In this document: piece after piece, positions 34,264 to 43,113 of the stretch | Numbering within the stretch: the stretch's first letter is position 1 | Layout of the letters: each line of letters starts with the position of its first letter | Assembly (NCBI GenBank): GCA_002315195.1 | Contig: DCGD01000118.1 | Coordinates: 1 to 56,738 of the forward strand | Origin: Prevotellaceae bacterium UBA1787 | Lineage (GTDB): Bacteria; Bacteroidota; Bacteroidia; Bacteroidales; Bacteroidaceae | Reading direction: 5' to 3' | DNA length: 56,738 nucleotides | Position numbers and translations under genes: made by a program | Notes under the pieces: generated by a model | Told to the model about the DNA's origin: nothing | Seen by the model: only the letters and a program-made list of their open reading frames with translations | Database searches by the model: none

Positions 34264-35790
34264 ATGGAGCAACAGAAAATCCGCGTGCGCTTTGCGCCCA
34301 GTCCTACGGGACCTCTACATATTGGTGGTGTTCGTACCGCCCTTTTTAATTATCTTTTCGCCCGTTCTCATGGTGGAAAAATGATATTTCGGATTGAAGA
34401 CACCGACACCAATCGCTTCGTACCAGGCGCCGAAGACTATATTTTGGAAAGTTTTCGTTGGTTGGGCATACATTTTGATGAGGGCGTAAGTTTCGGTGGT
34501 GACAAGGGACCCTATCGTCAGTCGGAACGCAAGGAGATATACAAAAAATACGTGAAGTTGTTGTTGGACTCAGGCAAGGCGTATTATGCTTTTGATACCC
34601 CGGAAGAACTGGAACGTAAACGCGAAGAAACCCAAAATTTCCAATATGACGCAAAGACACGCCTATCCATGCGCAACTCTCTTAGTATGCCTGAGGAAGA
34701 AGTGGAGCGGCTGATTGCTGACGGTGAACAATTTGTTGTTCGTTTCAAAATTCAACCGGGTGTAGATGTCCATGTAAATGACATGATACGCGGTGACGTA
34801 AAAATCAATTCTTCCATCTTGGATGACAAAGTACTTTATAAGTCCGCAGACGAACTGCCTACATATCATCTCGCCAATATCGTGGATGACCACTTAATGG
34901 AAATTACGCACGTCATACGTGGAGAGGAGTGGTTGCCTTCAGCCCCCCTTCATGTGTTGTTGTATCGCGCATTCGGTTGGGAAGATACAATGCCGAGGTT
35001 CGCCCACTTGCCATTGCTGCTCAAACCAGATGGGAAGGGGAAATTAAGCAAGCGTGACGGCGACCGTTTGGGTTTCCCGGTATTTCCTTTGCAATGGCAC
35101 GACCCAAAGTCAGGTGAAATCAGTTCTGGTTTTCGTGAAAATGGTTATTTCCCCGAGGCTGTCATCAATTTTCTTGCATTGTTGGGATGGAATCCAGGAA
35201 CAGAACAGGAATTGTTCAGCATGGAAGAGTTGATACAACAATTCGATTTGAATAAATGCAGCAAGGCTGGCGCAAAATTTGATTTTGTTAAGGGAACGTG
35301 GTTCAACCATGAGTACATTCTTCGCAAGCGAGATGAAGAGGTAGCGCTGAAATTTGACGAAATCCTGAAAGCCAATGGTATTGACGAACCCATAGAACGG
35401 GTGGTCAAAGTGGTTGGAATGATGAAGAATCGCGTCAATTTCGTAAAGGAGTTGTGGCCGCTTTGCAAGTTCTTTTTCGTCGCTCCTGATAGTTACGACG
35501 AAAAAACCGTGAAAAAACGGTGGAAGCAGGATTCTCCGGAAACCATGGAAGCACTTGCCGAAATACTCGAAAGTCTTGACGATTTCAGTATTCAATGTCA
35601 GGAAGCCGCCGTCATGAAATGGATTGAAGACAATGGCCTGCATACTGGAAATGTGATGAATGCCTTTCGCTTGACCCTCGTCGGTGCGGGTGTAGGACCT
35701 CACATGTTCGATATTTCCGCTTTTCTTGGCAAGCAAGAAACACTTCTTCGAATGAGAAGGGCTATGAGTGTTTTGAAGGTGAAAGCATAG
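34264..35790 (+). CDS. gltX: Glutamyl-tRNA synthetase
   Basis: 508 residues, class I aminoacyl-tRNA synthetase that charges tRNA-Glu. The HIGH-type motif is [17 protein letters not shown] at the N-terminus and the KMSKS-type motif is [15 protein letters not shown] (~259), both in the form usual for Bacteroidetes. The catalytic domain holds the RIEDTDTNR and [13 protein letters not shown] segments. A helical anticodon-binding domain follows (~330-508). Length is normal. The waaA gene begins at the base after the stop codon, so the two are co-transcribed and possibly translationally coupled. Confidence 0.97.
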   Translation: MEQQKIRVRFAPSPTGPLHIGGVRTALFNYLFARSHGGKMIFRIEDTDTNRFVPGAEDYILESFRWLGIHFDEGVSFGGDKGPYRQSERKEIYKKYVKLLLDSGKAYYAFDTPEELERKREETQNFQYDAKTRLSMRNSLSMPEEEVERLIADGEQFVVRFKIQPGVDVHVNDMIRGDVKINSSILDDKVLYKSADELPTYHLANIVDDHLMEITHVIRGEEWLPSAPLHVLLYRAFGWEDTMPRFAHLPLLLKPDGKGKLSKRDGDRLGFPVFPLQWHDPKSGEISSGFRENGYFPEAVINFLALLGWNPGTEQELFSMEELIQQFDLNKCSKAGAKFDFVKGTWFNHEYILRKRDEEVALKFDEILKANGIDEPIERVVKVVGMMKNRVNFVKELWPLCKFFFVAPDSYDEKTVKKRWKQDSPETMEALAEILESLDDFSIQCQEAAVMKWIEDNGLHTGNVMNAFRLTLVGAGVGPHMFDISAFLGKQETLLRMRRAMSVLKVKA

Positions 35791-37059
35791 ATGATTTATC
35801 CCAAGAATACTATGTACACTTTTGCAATCTATATTTATATGGTATGCGCCAGTATTGCAGCCATATTCAACAAAAAGGCTCGTCTTATGGTACAAGGACA
35901 TCGCAAGGTGTTTGACGTATTGCGAAACAATATCGATCCAACGGCGAGATATATTTGGGTACATGTTGCATCATTGGGCGAATTTGAGCAGGGGAGATGT
36001 TTGATTGAGAAAATAAAGAAGACTTATCCTCAATATCGTATTATTTTGACTTTTTTTTCCCCCTCCGGCTATACGGTTCGTAAAAATTATCCATACGCAG
36101 ACATTGTATGCTATCTTCCATTCGATACGAAACGCAATGCCTCAAAATTCCTGCAGTTGGCTCGTCCCTGTGTGGCTTTTTTCATCAAGTATGAGTTTTG
36201 GCAGAATTATCTTACATTGCTCAGCGAAAGAGGTGTTCCTACATACAGTGTATCGAGTATTTTCCGTCCAGATCAGTTGTTCTTTCGCTGGTATGGAAAA
36301 CACTATTCCAATGTTCTGAAATGTTTTACACATTTGTTTGTTCAAAACGAAATTTCGCGTGACTTGTTGCGTGGAATAGGAATTGACAATGTGACAATTA
36401 CAGGAGATACGCGTTTCGATCGTGTCATTGAAATTGCAAATTCCGCGAAACGAAACGCAATATGCGATGTTTTCGTGAAGGGTCTTAAAGAAGATGAATA
36501 TTTGTTGGTGGCAGGTAGCACGTGGCCTCAGGATGAGAAGATTTTGTTTAATTATTTCAATCATCATCCAAAGCAGAAACTCATCATCGCCCCTCATGTT
36601 GTATCGGAGAAGCATTTGGATGATATTGACAATATGCTGGGTCGTCCCGCCGTTCGTTATTCATCGGCTTCAGTGGAAAGCGTGCATAAATCCGATTGCC
36701 TAATCATTGACAGTTATGGAATGCTCTCGTCTATTTATGCATACGGAAAGATGGCATACATTGGTGGAGGATTTGGTGCGGGCATCCATAATGTGCCCGA
36801 GGCGGCAGTACATGGTTTGCCTGTTGTGATAGGTCCAAGGAACAAGAATTTCAAAGAGGCTCGTGAACTCATTGAAATTGGTGGATGCTTCGAAATCAAT
36901 ACAGAACAGGATTACGAGGCGGTCGTGGAAAAACTATCGATGGACAAAGAATTTTGTCGAAAAGCAGGTAATGCCAGTGCTTCGTATATCAGAGATAATG
37001 CTGGGGCTGTTGAGCATGTTTTCAAAGCGATAAACTTTGTCAATGTACCAAGGATGTAG
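35791..37059 (+). CDS. waaA: 3-deoxy-D-manno-octulosonic acid transferase (Kdo transferase)
   Basis: 422 residues. A GT30-type glycosyltransferase that adds Kdo to lipid A precursors at the inner membrane. An N-terminal hydrophobic anchor (~8-27) precedes WVHVASLGEFEQG, whose Glu is the family's catalytic base, then FIKYEFWQNYL, VAGSTWPQDE and the GGGFGAGIHNVPEAAVHGLPVVIGP nucleotide-sugar segment (ends cited, ~326-350), all characteristic. The frame starts directly after the gltX stop; an ATG at 35812 (MYTFAIYIYM) is an equally good start and would place the membrane anchor at the N-terminus. The stop codon is part of a hairpin (37052-37075). Confidence 0.93.
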   Translation: MIYPKNTMYTFAIYIYMVCASIAAIFNKKARLMVQGHRKVFDVLRNNIDPTARYIWVHVASLGEFEQGRCLIEKIKKTYPQYRIILTFFSPSGYTVRKNYPYADIVCYLPFDTKRNASKFLQLARPCVAFFIKYEFWQNYLTLLSERGVPTYSVSSIFRPDQLFFRWYGKHYSNVLKCFTHLFVQNEISRDLLRGIGIDNVTITGDTRFDRVIEIANSAKRNAICDVFVKGLKEDEYLLVAGSTWPQDEKILFNYFNHHPKQKLIIAPHVVSEKHLDDIDNMLGRPAVRYSSASVESVHKSDCLIIDSYGMLSSIYAYGKMAYIGGGFGAGIHNVPEAAVHGLPVVIGPRNKNFKEARELIEIGGCFEINTEQDYEAVVEKLSMDKEFCRKAGNASASYIRDNAGAVEHVFKAINFVNVPRM

Positions 37060-37075
37060 GAATCCTTCCACATCC
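37052..37075. terminator. Hairpin overlapping the waaA stop, possible bidirectional terminator
   Basis: GGATGT-A-GGAA-TCC-TTCC-ACATCC folds with one bulged A. It lies between the convergent genes ending at 37059 and 37143. The T-tract is poor. Confidence 0.5.
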
Positions 37076-37142
37076 TAAAATGTTTTCGACCGAAATCATT
37101 GCGTTTTTCTTGACTGAATAGTTTGCATCAACAAGTTTTGTG

Positions 37143-37898
37143 TTACTTGATTATCAGAATTGGTGACAGGACAATCTTAATGGCTTTGCTGAGTTCGCTT
37201 TTGTCATTGGACTTAAAATTTTCCTGAACATCTTCAAAACTCAGATATGGTATTGAGTCCAATAACATTTTGACTCCTTTAGGTGTAATGTCGGAATTGC
37301 TGTTGACGAGTTTTAATAGAATGCTGATACCATCATAATAGAATCGCTTTTCTCCGCGTACAATCTCACTGTCCTTGGCGGAGAATAGGCAGTTGCGTAT
37401 TGCCTCTGAGTTTTCTGGGGTTATATCAATTTGATAGAGATGACATTCACCTTGGGGGATGAATTTTACGGTGTTTCCCTGTTGCAAGTGTTTTTTGCTC
37501 TCATCGTTCAAATTAATTACCAACACATAATTGTTGGCCAAGGCTGTAACATAATCAAAATAAGTAGGTTGTTGTTGGCGTTCAGTGGGAATACGTTGAG
37601 TCAGAATGTCTAATGTCATTCCTTCATCGAGGTTGTAGCCGAGGAGTTTGTTAACAATGTTTTTCCCTATGTTCAACTCGTTTAGGAATGCCGTGGTGGA
37701 TTGACAATGAGCATGGTTGGAAAGTTCCGTATTTTCAATTTCGTTTGTCAAAAACTTGCTCAGGTCATATTGAAAAGGAATGGCATCGTCTTTGATTACG
37801 GTTAGGCCAATCAAGCCTTTGTTAGAATCCGCCATAGCACGATGGTTAAATCCAAAGGACAACAATCCAATTAATATAGTGAATATTGCTTTTCCCAT
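37143..37898 (-). CDS. Exported protein of unknown function, downstream of the SbcC-like gene
   Basis: 251 residues with a signal-like N-terminus (MGKAIFTILIGLLSFGFNHRAMA). The mature part (~24-251) is mixed alpha/beta with no cysteine cluster, repeat or catalytic motif that I recognise. Segments such as GLTVIKDDAIPFQYDLSKFL and NYVLVINLNDESKKHLQ look like ordinary globular sequence. It starts 34 bases after the SbcC-like stop in the same direction with no promoter box, so it is probably the last gene of that transcript. An exported protein in a transcript with a DNA-repair-type pair is odd; it may instead be a remnant of the upstream envelope genes (DsbD, C1B peptidase). No function is proposed. 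Confidence 0.65.
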   Translation of the reverse strand: MGKAIFTILIGLLSFGFNHRAMADSNKGLIGLTVIKDDAIPFQYDLSKFLTNEIENTELSNHAHCQSTTAFLNELNIGKNIVNKLLGYNLDEGMTLDILTQRIPTERQQQPTYFDYVTALANNYVLVINLNDESKKHLQQGNTVKFIPQGECHLYQIDITPENSEAIRNCLFSAKDSEIVRGEKRFYYDGISILLKLVNSNSDITPKGVKMLLDSIPYLSFEDVQENFKSNDKSELSKAIKIVLSPILIIK

Positions 37899-37932
37899 TT
37901 TCAGACGAATTTGATTGTGAATACGTTATGCA

Positions 37933-40900
37933 TTATTTTTTTTTTAACAACATAGACAAAGATTTTCCTTTGTTGGAACTGTTGATTTGTATGTGTTGGG
38001 AAATACGACAGCATGTTTGTGAAGAATTATGGATTATACCTATCTTTTGCTGTGGGTTCTGAAGGTTAAGTAGTGTTTCTATTGCTATCTCAAGATTATC
38101 GTTGTCCAGTGTATCGAGTCCACCATAGATGAAATAACTCCCTATGGTATTGCCTTTTGCATATACGGAAGACAAGCCTAATGCGAGTGCAAGACTGATG
38201 GTGAAGGTTTCGCCTTGTGTTAGAGTATTGATGTTTCGAATTTGGTCCAACATGTCACGGTCTATGACGTCAAGGTTGAGGGATGAAGGTTCGCAACGGA
38301 GTCGATAACGTGAATTCATATCCGAAAGATGTTGATTTGCAAATCCTACGAGGACGGAAAACATGATAGTTTGCGTTATTTTCCTGAAAGTATTACCATC
38401 AGAACTTCCGATTGTGTCATTCAGTTTTTCCCAATTGTCCAATTGATGCTTCAATTTTTCTTTAATTGGTATATAATGTTCAATGTCTATAAGAGATTGT
38501 TGATGCAACTTAAGACTGAGTTTCTTTTCCTCTATTGAAATTTGGTTTTCTTTTAATTTGGATTCAATTTGAATCAGTTTGGTTTTAAGCACCGGTTCAC
38601 TTTCTTCGTTGTTTTCGTTGGGCATATCTGTATCCTGCCTCAGTTCAGCAATTCTCCTCTGTAAGGCTTCGCCATGATATTCTGCTCTCTGCAATTTGTC
38701 TTTTGCGCATGACAGCTCATTTCTAATGGCATTCCAATCATGTGGTTCATCGAAAAATTTTGCCAATTCAAAATACTGCAGTGTAGAGTTGTCTCTGTTG
38801 AATCGTGATATTTCAATGTCCAAATCAGAGCGTATTTTAAGCAAGTCATTTTCATAATCTTTTTTTTGCACCTCAAGAATGTTCAGTTCACCTTTGATGT
38901 TTTGGACAAGCGCGGATATTGTATTGTATGCGATGTGGCATTTTTGTTCCTCCTCTTTATTTTTTTGGATAATGTCTTTCATCTCTTGTTTTGTATCTTC
39001 CAAACCTTTGTCTCCAAAGATTTTTCTGAGTTCCATTTTGTGGTGTTCTATAGCAAGTTGTTTGGCGTTGATATTGCTTATTATTTTCCCGATGAGTTGT
39101 TGTTTTTCTTCGATATCGTGAATAATGACATTAATTTTTTCTTGAAGTCTGAATTCCTCAAATTCTTCTTCTTGAATATTTTTTTTGGTGTTATGCCATG
39201 TTTCAGCCGTTTCAGAAAGATATTGGATGAATGCTACATGATCTTTTGTCCATAACGTTTTCCAGAAGGGAATCGTAATGACGTTGTTCATCGAGTTTTG
39301 CAAACTTTCAAAATAAGTCTTGTATCCGTCAATGCGTTTTTCGATGTCAGATAGTTGGTTTTCCAATACTCCAATGTTGGTTTCGTATTTCGAAATTTTC
39401 ATTTTAAGGTCCAAAATTGCTTCTTCTTTTTTTACGATGTTGGTGTGCAGTTCGTTGATGGCTTCTTGGTGGCTATTGTATGTGTCCAAATCGTTCTGTG
39501 CTTTACAAATTTCATGAACTGAGTTCGCATGCAGTTGCTTAATGAGAATTTTACGGTTATTGCGGTTGATGGAGGGTGAACAACCGACAAAAGTTGTATT
39601 CATGTTTTCAAAGTCCTTCCAACCCATGATTTCGTTGGATAGGGTTTGCTCAATTTTCTTTTTTTCCTGGTAAGCCAGTTCCAATTGACCGATCTCCTTT
39701 GCCAGCGTTCTTTGCATTTCTTCCAATTTCATGCGTGATTGGTGTTCTCTTGACTGGATATTCTCGAATTCTATTTCTATAGCGGTCAGTTTGGGCAAGC
39801 GTTCATGTTCTGTTTCCGCATGATAAGGGTGGTGCATGCTTCCACAAATGGGACATATTGTTCCTTCTTTTAGTTTGTAACGCAATTCTGTGGTTTTTTC
39901 ACTCTGCCCAATAATATGTGTTGTCTTTCTAATTTCAAGTTCCTCGCAAAGAATTGCGTTTTGGGACTCTTGCTTTGCAATATCTTTTTGAAGTTGTTCA
40001 ATGACTCTTGTGCGTTTTTGGATTTCTTGTTTTTTTTCTTCCAGTTCATCGTTGCTGTCTTCAATGCGTTGCCATTGAAGTAAGGCACTTTTCGCTTTGT
40101 GTTGTGTGTTTTGCAAGCGATCCAACCTCAAAATCAGGTCTTGAACTTTTATGCCTTGGTTGGCTTGTATGTGAATGAGAAGTTCGTCTTTCAAAGTGTT
40201 GATTTGAGTATCCAAATGTAAAGATTCCTTTTTCAGTTTGTCTACCATGGATTTGTCAACTTGAATTTCTTGCCGTATAGAATCAATATTCTTCTTCATG
40301 GCAATTGTCTCCTTGTCGATTTCATACATTTTATCCAATTGCACTTTAACGTATTCTATCTGCTCAATCAATCTGCGATGAAGAGCCAAGGCATTGATTC
40401 TCTGTATGTCCTTTTTTTTCTTTTCAACTAGTTCCTTGAGCAGGTTTTCTTCTGCAGATAGATTTTGTTGTTTTTTTTGCAGATTTTCTTGATTGTTATC
40501 CCGGTCTGCTTTGTTAAGTGTTATATCTTCTTCAATGATTAGGATTTGTCCTTGCAAGTAGTGTCCCGTGTTGAAAAGTGCTTCTTTGATTTGGAATGCT
40601 TCCTCTGATTCTTCCAGACGGTTCAATGCGGTTTCAAGGCTGCTAGTTGCCTTTTGTAGGGCAATTGTTTGTGTTTGAAGAAGGTCACGTTTTTTTGCAA
40701 TTCTTTCTTCAAGATTGCCGATGTTACATTCAATGTTTTTTATTTGGAAATATGCTTTGCTGAAAACTTGTATAACGTCGAACCGTTCAAGCATTTGTTG
40801 TTTGCCAAACAAAGCATTGTATTGTTTTCGCGCTTCAGCGAGCAAATGCTTTTGTTTTTCATATTGTGCCTGAACTTTTTTGTACTTTTCGTGCCATTGC

Positions 40901-41667
40901 AATTTTCGTGTTATTTCTTTAATCGCTTCTTCATCGCACGTTTGTGCACCTTGCTCTAAGGTAAGGTCGTTCTCTATCTTTCTTAGGGTGTCATCGTCAA
41001 AAGTTCGTGTTGTAATGCCATTTATCGTTTCCAACACTTTGTTGTACTCAGCTCTTGATTTGTTTGTTTCTTCATATATTCTTTTAGAAATGTTTCCGTA
41101 CACTTCAGTTCCTGTCAAGTGTTCCAAAATAAGATATTTGTCATCTTGTTTTGATTGGAGGAAAGTGGCAAATTCTTTTTGAGCGAGGATCACTGTTTTT
41201 GTAAACTGATTGTAGGAAAGATGAGTGAGTTGTACTATAAGGTCGTCTATTATCTTAGCGTCAAATTCTTTCTTAGTGGGTTCAATCTGCCTTAATGTTC
41301 GTTTAATTGCATAGTTGGATGAATTGGAGAGTTTGATGCTCCAACTTGCTTCAAACACATTACCATTGATTAAGGAAAAAATGATGGAACAATTACCTTC
41401 AGAACTGCCCTTGTGTAAAATGTCGTTTACATTTTTCTGTGATGATGTTTTGAGGAGTTCGTTTTCTGTTTTCATAATAATTGTTCCATCAAAATAAGGT
41501 GTGCGGTTGTACAATGCCAGGCAAATGGCATCAATCAGAAAATCACTTGTGTTTTTTCCGATAATGGCGTAAAGCCCGGTGGATTTCAATGGCTCTTTTG
41601 TAAAATCAATAATCTGTTCTCCTTCGATTGAAGATATATTTCGTAGTGTAATTCTCTCTATTTTCAT
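37933..41667 (-). CDS. SbcC-like (Rad50 family) protein with degenerate ATPase motifs
   Basis: 1244 residues, uninterrupted. The N-terminus follows SbcC closely (MKIERITLRNISSIEG; IDFTKEPL; DAICLALYNRTP; VILAQKEFATFL; LEHLTGTEVYG). Two long coiled coils flank a zinc hook CPICG (C605, C608). The C-terminal lobe (~1145-1244) is also recognisable. But the ATPase motifs are lost. Walker A, usually GPTGAGKST, reads G37-K-N-T-S-D-F and is two residues shorter, with no GK[ST]. The signature LSGGE reads LTQGE (1149-1153). Walker B FIDEGFGTLD reads FIYGGLDTLD (Y1181, G1182). The switch ISH reads IHN (H1213, N1214). The Q-loop Gln and D-loop LD remain. SbcC normally uses ATP to control SbcD nuclease on DNA ends; this protein most likely cannot hydrolyse ATP. 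A tether or regulatory role is inferred. The region is visibly AT-rich. Confidence 0.88.
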   Translation of the reverse strand: MKIERITLRNISSIEGEQIIDFTKEPLKSTGLYAIIGKNTSDFLIDAICLALYNRTPYFDGTIIMKTENELLKTSSQKNVNDILHKGSSEGNCSIIFSLINGNVFEASWSIKLSNSSNYAIKRTLRQIEPTKKEFDAKIIDDLIVQLTHLSYNQFTKTVILAQKEFATFLQSKQDDKYLILEHLTGTEVYGNISKRIYEETNKSRAEYNKVLETINGITTRTFDDDTLRKIENDLTLEQGAQTCDEEAIKEITRKLQWHEKYKKVQAQYEKQKHLLAEARKQYNALFGKQQMLERFDVIQVFSKAYFQIKNIECNIGNLEERIAKKRDLLQTQTIALQKATSSLETALNRLEESEEAFQIKEALFNTGHYLQGQILIIEEDITLNKADRDNNQENLQKKQQNLSAEENLLKELVEKKKKDIQRINALALHRRLIEQIEYVKVQLDKMYEIDKETIAMKKNIDSIRQEIQVDKSMVDKLKKESLHLDTQINTLKDELLIHIQANQGIKVQDLILRLDRLQNTQHKAKSALLQWQRIEDSNDELEEKKQEIQKRTRVIEQLQKDIAKQESQNAILCEELEIRKTTHIIGQSEKTTELRYKLKEGTICPICGSMHHPYHAETEHERLPKLTAIEIEFENIQSREHQSRMKLEEMQRTLAKEIGQLELAYQEKKKIEQTLSNEIMGWKDFENMNTTFVGCSPSINRNNRKILIKQLHANSVHEICKAQNDLDTYNSHQEAINELHTNIVKKEEAILDLKMKISKYETNIGVLENQLSDIEKRIDGYKTYFESLQNSMNNVITIPFWKTLWTKDHVAFIQYLSETAETWHNTKKNIQEEEFEEFRLQEKINVIIHDIEEKQQLIGKIISNINAKQLAIEHHKMELRKIFGDKGLEDTKQEMKDIIQKNKEEEQKCHIAYNTISALVQNIKGELNILEVQKKDYENDLLKIRSDLDIEISRFNRDNSTLQYFELAKFFDEPHDWNAIRNELSCAKDKLQRAEYHGEALQRRIAELRQDTDMPNENNEESEPVLKTKLIQIESKLKENQISIEEKKLSLKLHQQSLIDIEHYIPIKEKLKHQLDNWEKLNDTIGSSDGNTFRKITQTIMFSVLVGFANQHLSDMNSRYRLRCEPSSLNLDVIDRDMLDQIRNINTLTQGETFTISLALALGLSSVYAKGNTIGSYFIYGGLDTLDNDNLEIAIETLLNLQNPQQKIGIIHNSSQTCCRISQHIQINSSNKGKSLSMLLKKK

Positions 41668-41859
41668 TAATAGTCAGATGTTTGGTAATTGTTAAGCGAT
41701 AACTCTTAGATGTTTTAGAATTAGGCTATCTTTTAGTTTGTTTCCATCTTGGTTTCTTTTTTGCAGTAATGTTGACTCCTTCATTGGTCATAACGATTGC
41801 ACGTCATACCTTATTAATGAAACCAAATTGTCGATTGCATGTCAGTCTTACTTTTTCGT

Positions 41860-43098
41860 TTAATCAATTTTTATTTTTGATTCTTCATCTCTTTTGATTT
41901 CGGCAAACAATTTTGAAATCTCATCGGGTATTTCTTCATTGTATCGTTTTTGATATAATGCTCTGACGATTTTGGCGGGATTGATTTTTCGCAAGTCCCC
42001 TAGATTGCTGATGTTTTCAGTGTCGCCACGTCTTTGCCCATTTGCATCTGTGCGAATTGCCCTGCATAGATGTATGGCTCTCTCTTTGGAAGCGTGTATT
42101 ATTAAATTGCTGTTTTTAGCATTGGCTGTCGTTTCGTTAAGTTTGATTTCCACATAAGGCCAGTCGGAGGTATCGGCATTATTGCGAATTTTAGAAAAAC
42201 TTGAGAGAGATTCGATGATTTGGTCGGATGTAGTACTACCTATTTCCGGGATGGAAATCAAACGGCGAAGCGGTGTGTATTCAATTTTGTTAATGCTGAC
42301 ACGCTTATCGACTATTTCAATTTTCATGACAGAATGTCCATAATCTTTTTCCGAAAACGACAAAGGAAGGATGCTTCCCCCGTAACGGATGTTTTCTTGG
42401 TTGTTGATGCATTGTTCTTTATGCAGAAGTCCAAGTGCCGCGTATGCGACGTCTGTTCCCAAATGATTTACATTGACGAAATTGTAATTTCCAATGTCGT
42501 TAATTTTTTGTTCTTCTATGGTAATTGTCGCCCCCGCTGCGTAAATATTTGCCATTAAAACTATAGGTGCATTTTGGTCGTATAGTTTCCGGGCTTTTTG
42601 TATCACTTGGTTGATAAACAATTGTGTACCTTCATTTGTGGTAACTCCTCGTTTCAAATCTTTTGTGCGCAGGAAAGGGATGGCTGCAACAACAGCGTCG
42701 CAATTGTTATTTGATTGAATCGGTATAATCAATTCTTCAAGTAGTGCTGTGTTTTTTTCATCGTATTGAACGGTACCTCTTACATGAATGTTCAGGCATC
42801 CAAGCGTTGATCTTAAGGCTTCCAAGTCCAAAGACGAGTCATGATTGCCTGCTGTCAGGACGATTTTCATCTTGGGGACGAAAGAAATAGCTTGGGTCAG
42901 AAAATTGAACAACAAACGCTTGGAAGATGCGGAAGGATTGGCATTGTTGAAAATGTTGCCATTTATCAGCAACGTATCAGGTACTTCTTGTTGAATGATG
43001 TCAATAAACCATTTGAAGAAGTGTTCAAATTCTTTTTCACGGTTATAACCATAAAATGTGTCTTCGAGATGCCAGTCGGAAGTATGTAGTAATTTCAT
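41860..43098 (-). CDS. SbcD-like (Mre11 family) protein lacking three metal ligands
   Basis: 412 residues. Alignment with SbcD runs end to end: LHTSDWHLEDTFYGY, LINGNIFNNANPS, LTAGNHDSSLDLEALR, AIPFLRTKDL, LMANIYAAGA, YAALGLLHKEQ, IRYGGSILPLSFSE and a C-terminal region. In active SbcD/Mre11 two Mn2+ ions are held by D8, H10, D48, the NH pair, H184, H221 and H223 (E. coli numbering). Here D8, H10, N85-H86 and the last His (H226) remain, but D48 is N48, H184 is N184 and the first His of GHxH is L224. The bridging aspartate is among those lost, so nuclease activity is unlikely. It lies 15 bases after dsbD and 192 bases before the SbcC-like gene; canonical sbcDC genes usually touch. The matching loss in its partner points to a shared, non-catalytic role. 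Confidence 0.88.
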   Translation of the reverse strand: MKLLHTSDWHLEDTFYGYNREKEFEHFFKWFIDIIQQEVPDTLLINGNIFNNANPSASSKRLLFNFLTQAISFVPKMKIVLTAGNHDSSLDLEALRSTLGCLNIHVRGTVQYDEKNTALLEELIIPIQSNNNCDAVVAAIPFLRTKDLKRGVTTNEGTQLFINQVIQKARKLYDQNAPIVLMANIYAAGATITIEEQKINDIGNYNFVNVNHLGTDVAYAALGLLHKEQCINNQENIRYGGSILPLSFSEKDYGHSVMKIEIVDKRVSINKIEYTPLRRLISIPEIGSTTSDQIIESLSSFSKIRNNADTSDWPYVEIKLNETTANAKNSNLIIHASKERAIHLCRAIRTDANGQRRGDTENISNLGDLRKINPAKIVRALYQKRYNEEIPDEISKLFAEIKRDEESKIKID

Positions 43099-43113
43099 GC
43101 TGCAAAATTGAAG

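Noticed and set aside
34264..35964. Long minus-strand frames opposite gltX
   Set aside because: gltX is unambiguous on the plus strand; the opposing frames are shadows.
37933..41667. SbcC-like gene as an ordinary pseudogene
   Set aside because: The frame is intact over 1244 codons, the zinc hook and coiled coils are kept, and the partner gene is intact too. Only the catalytic motifs are changed.
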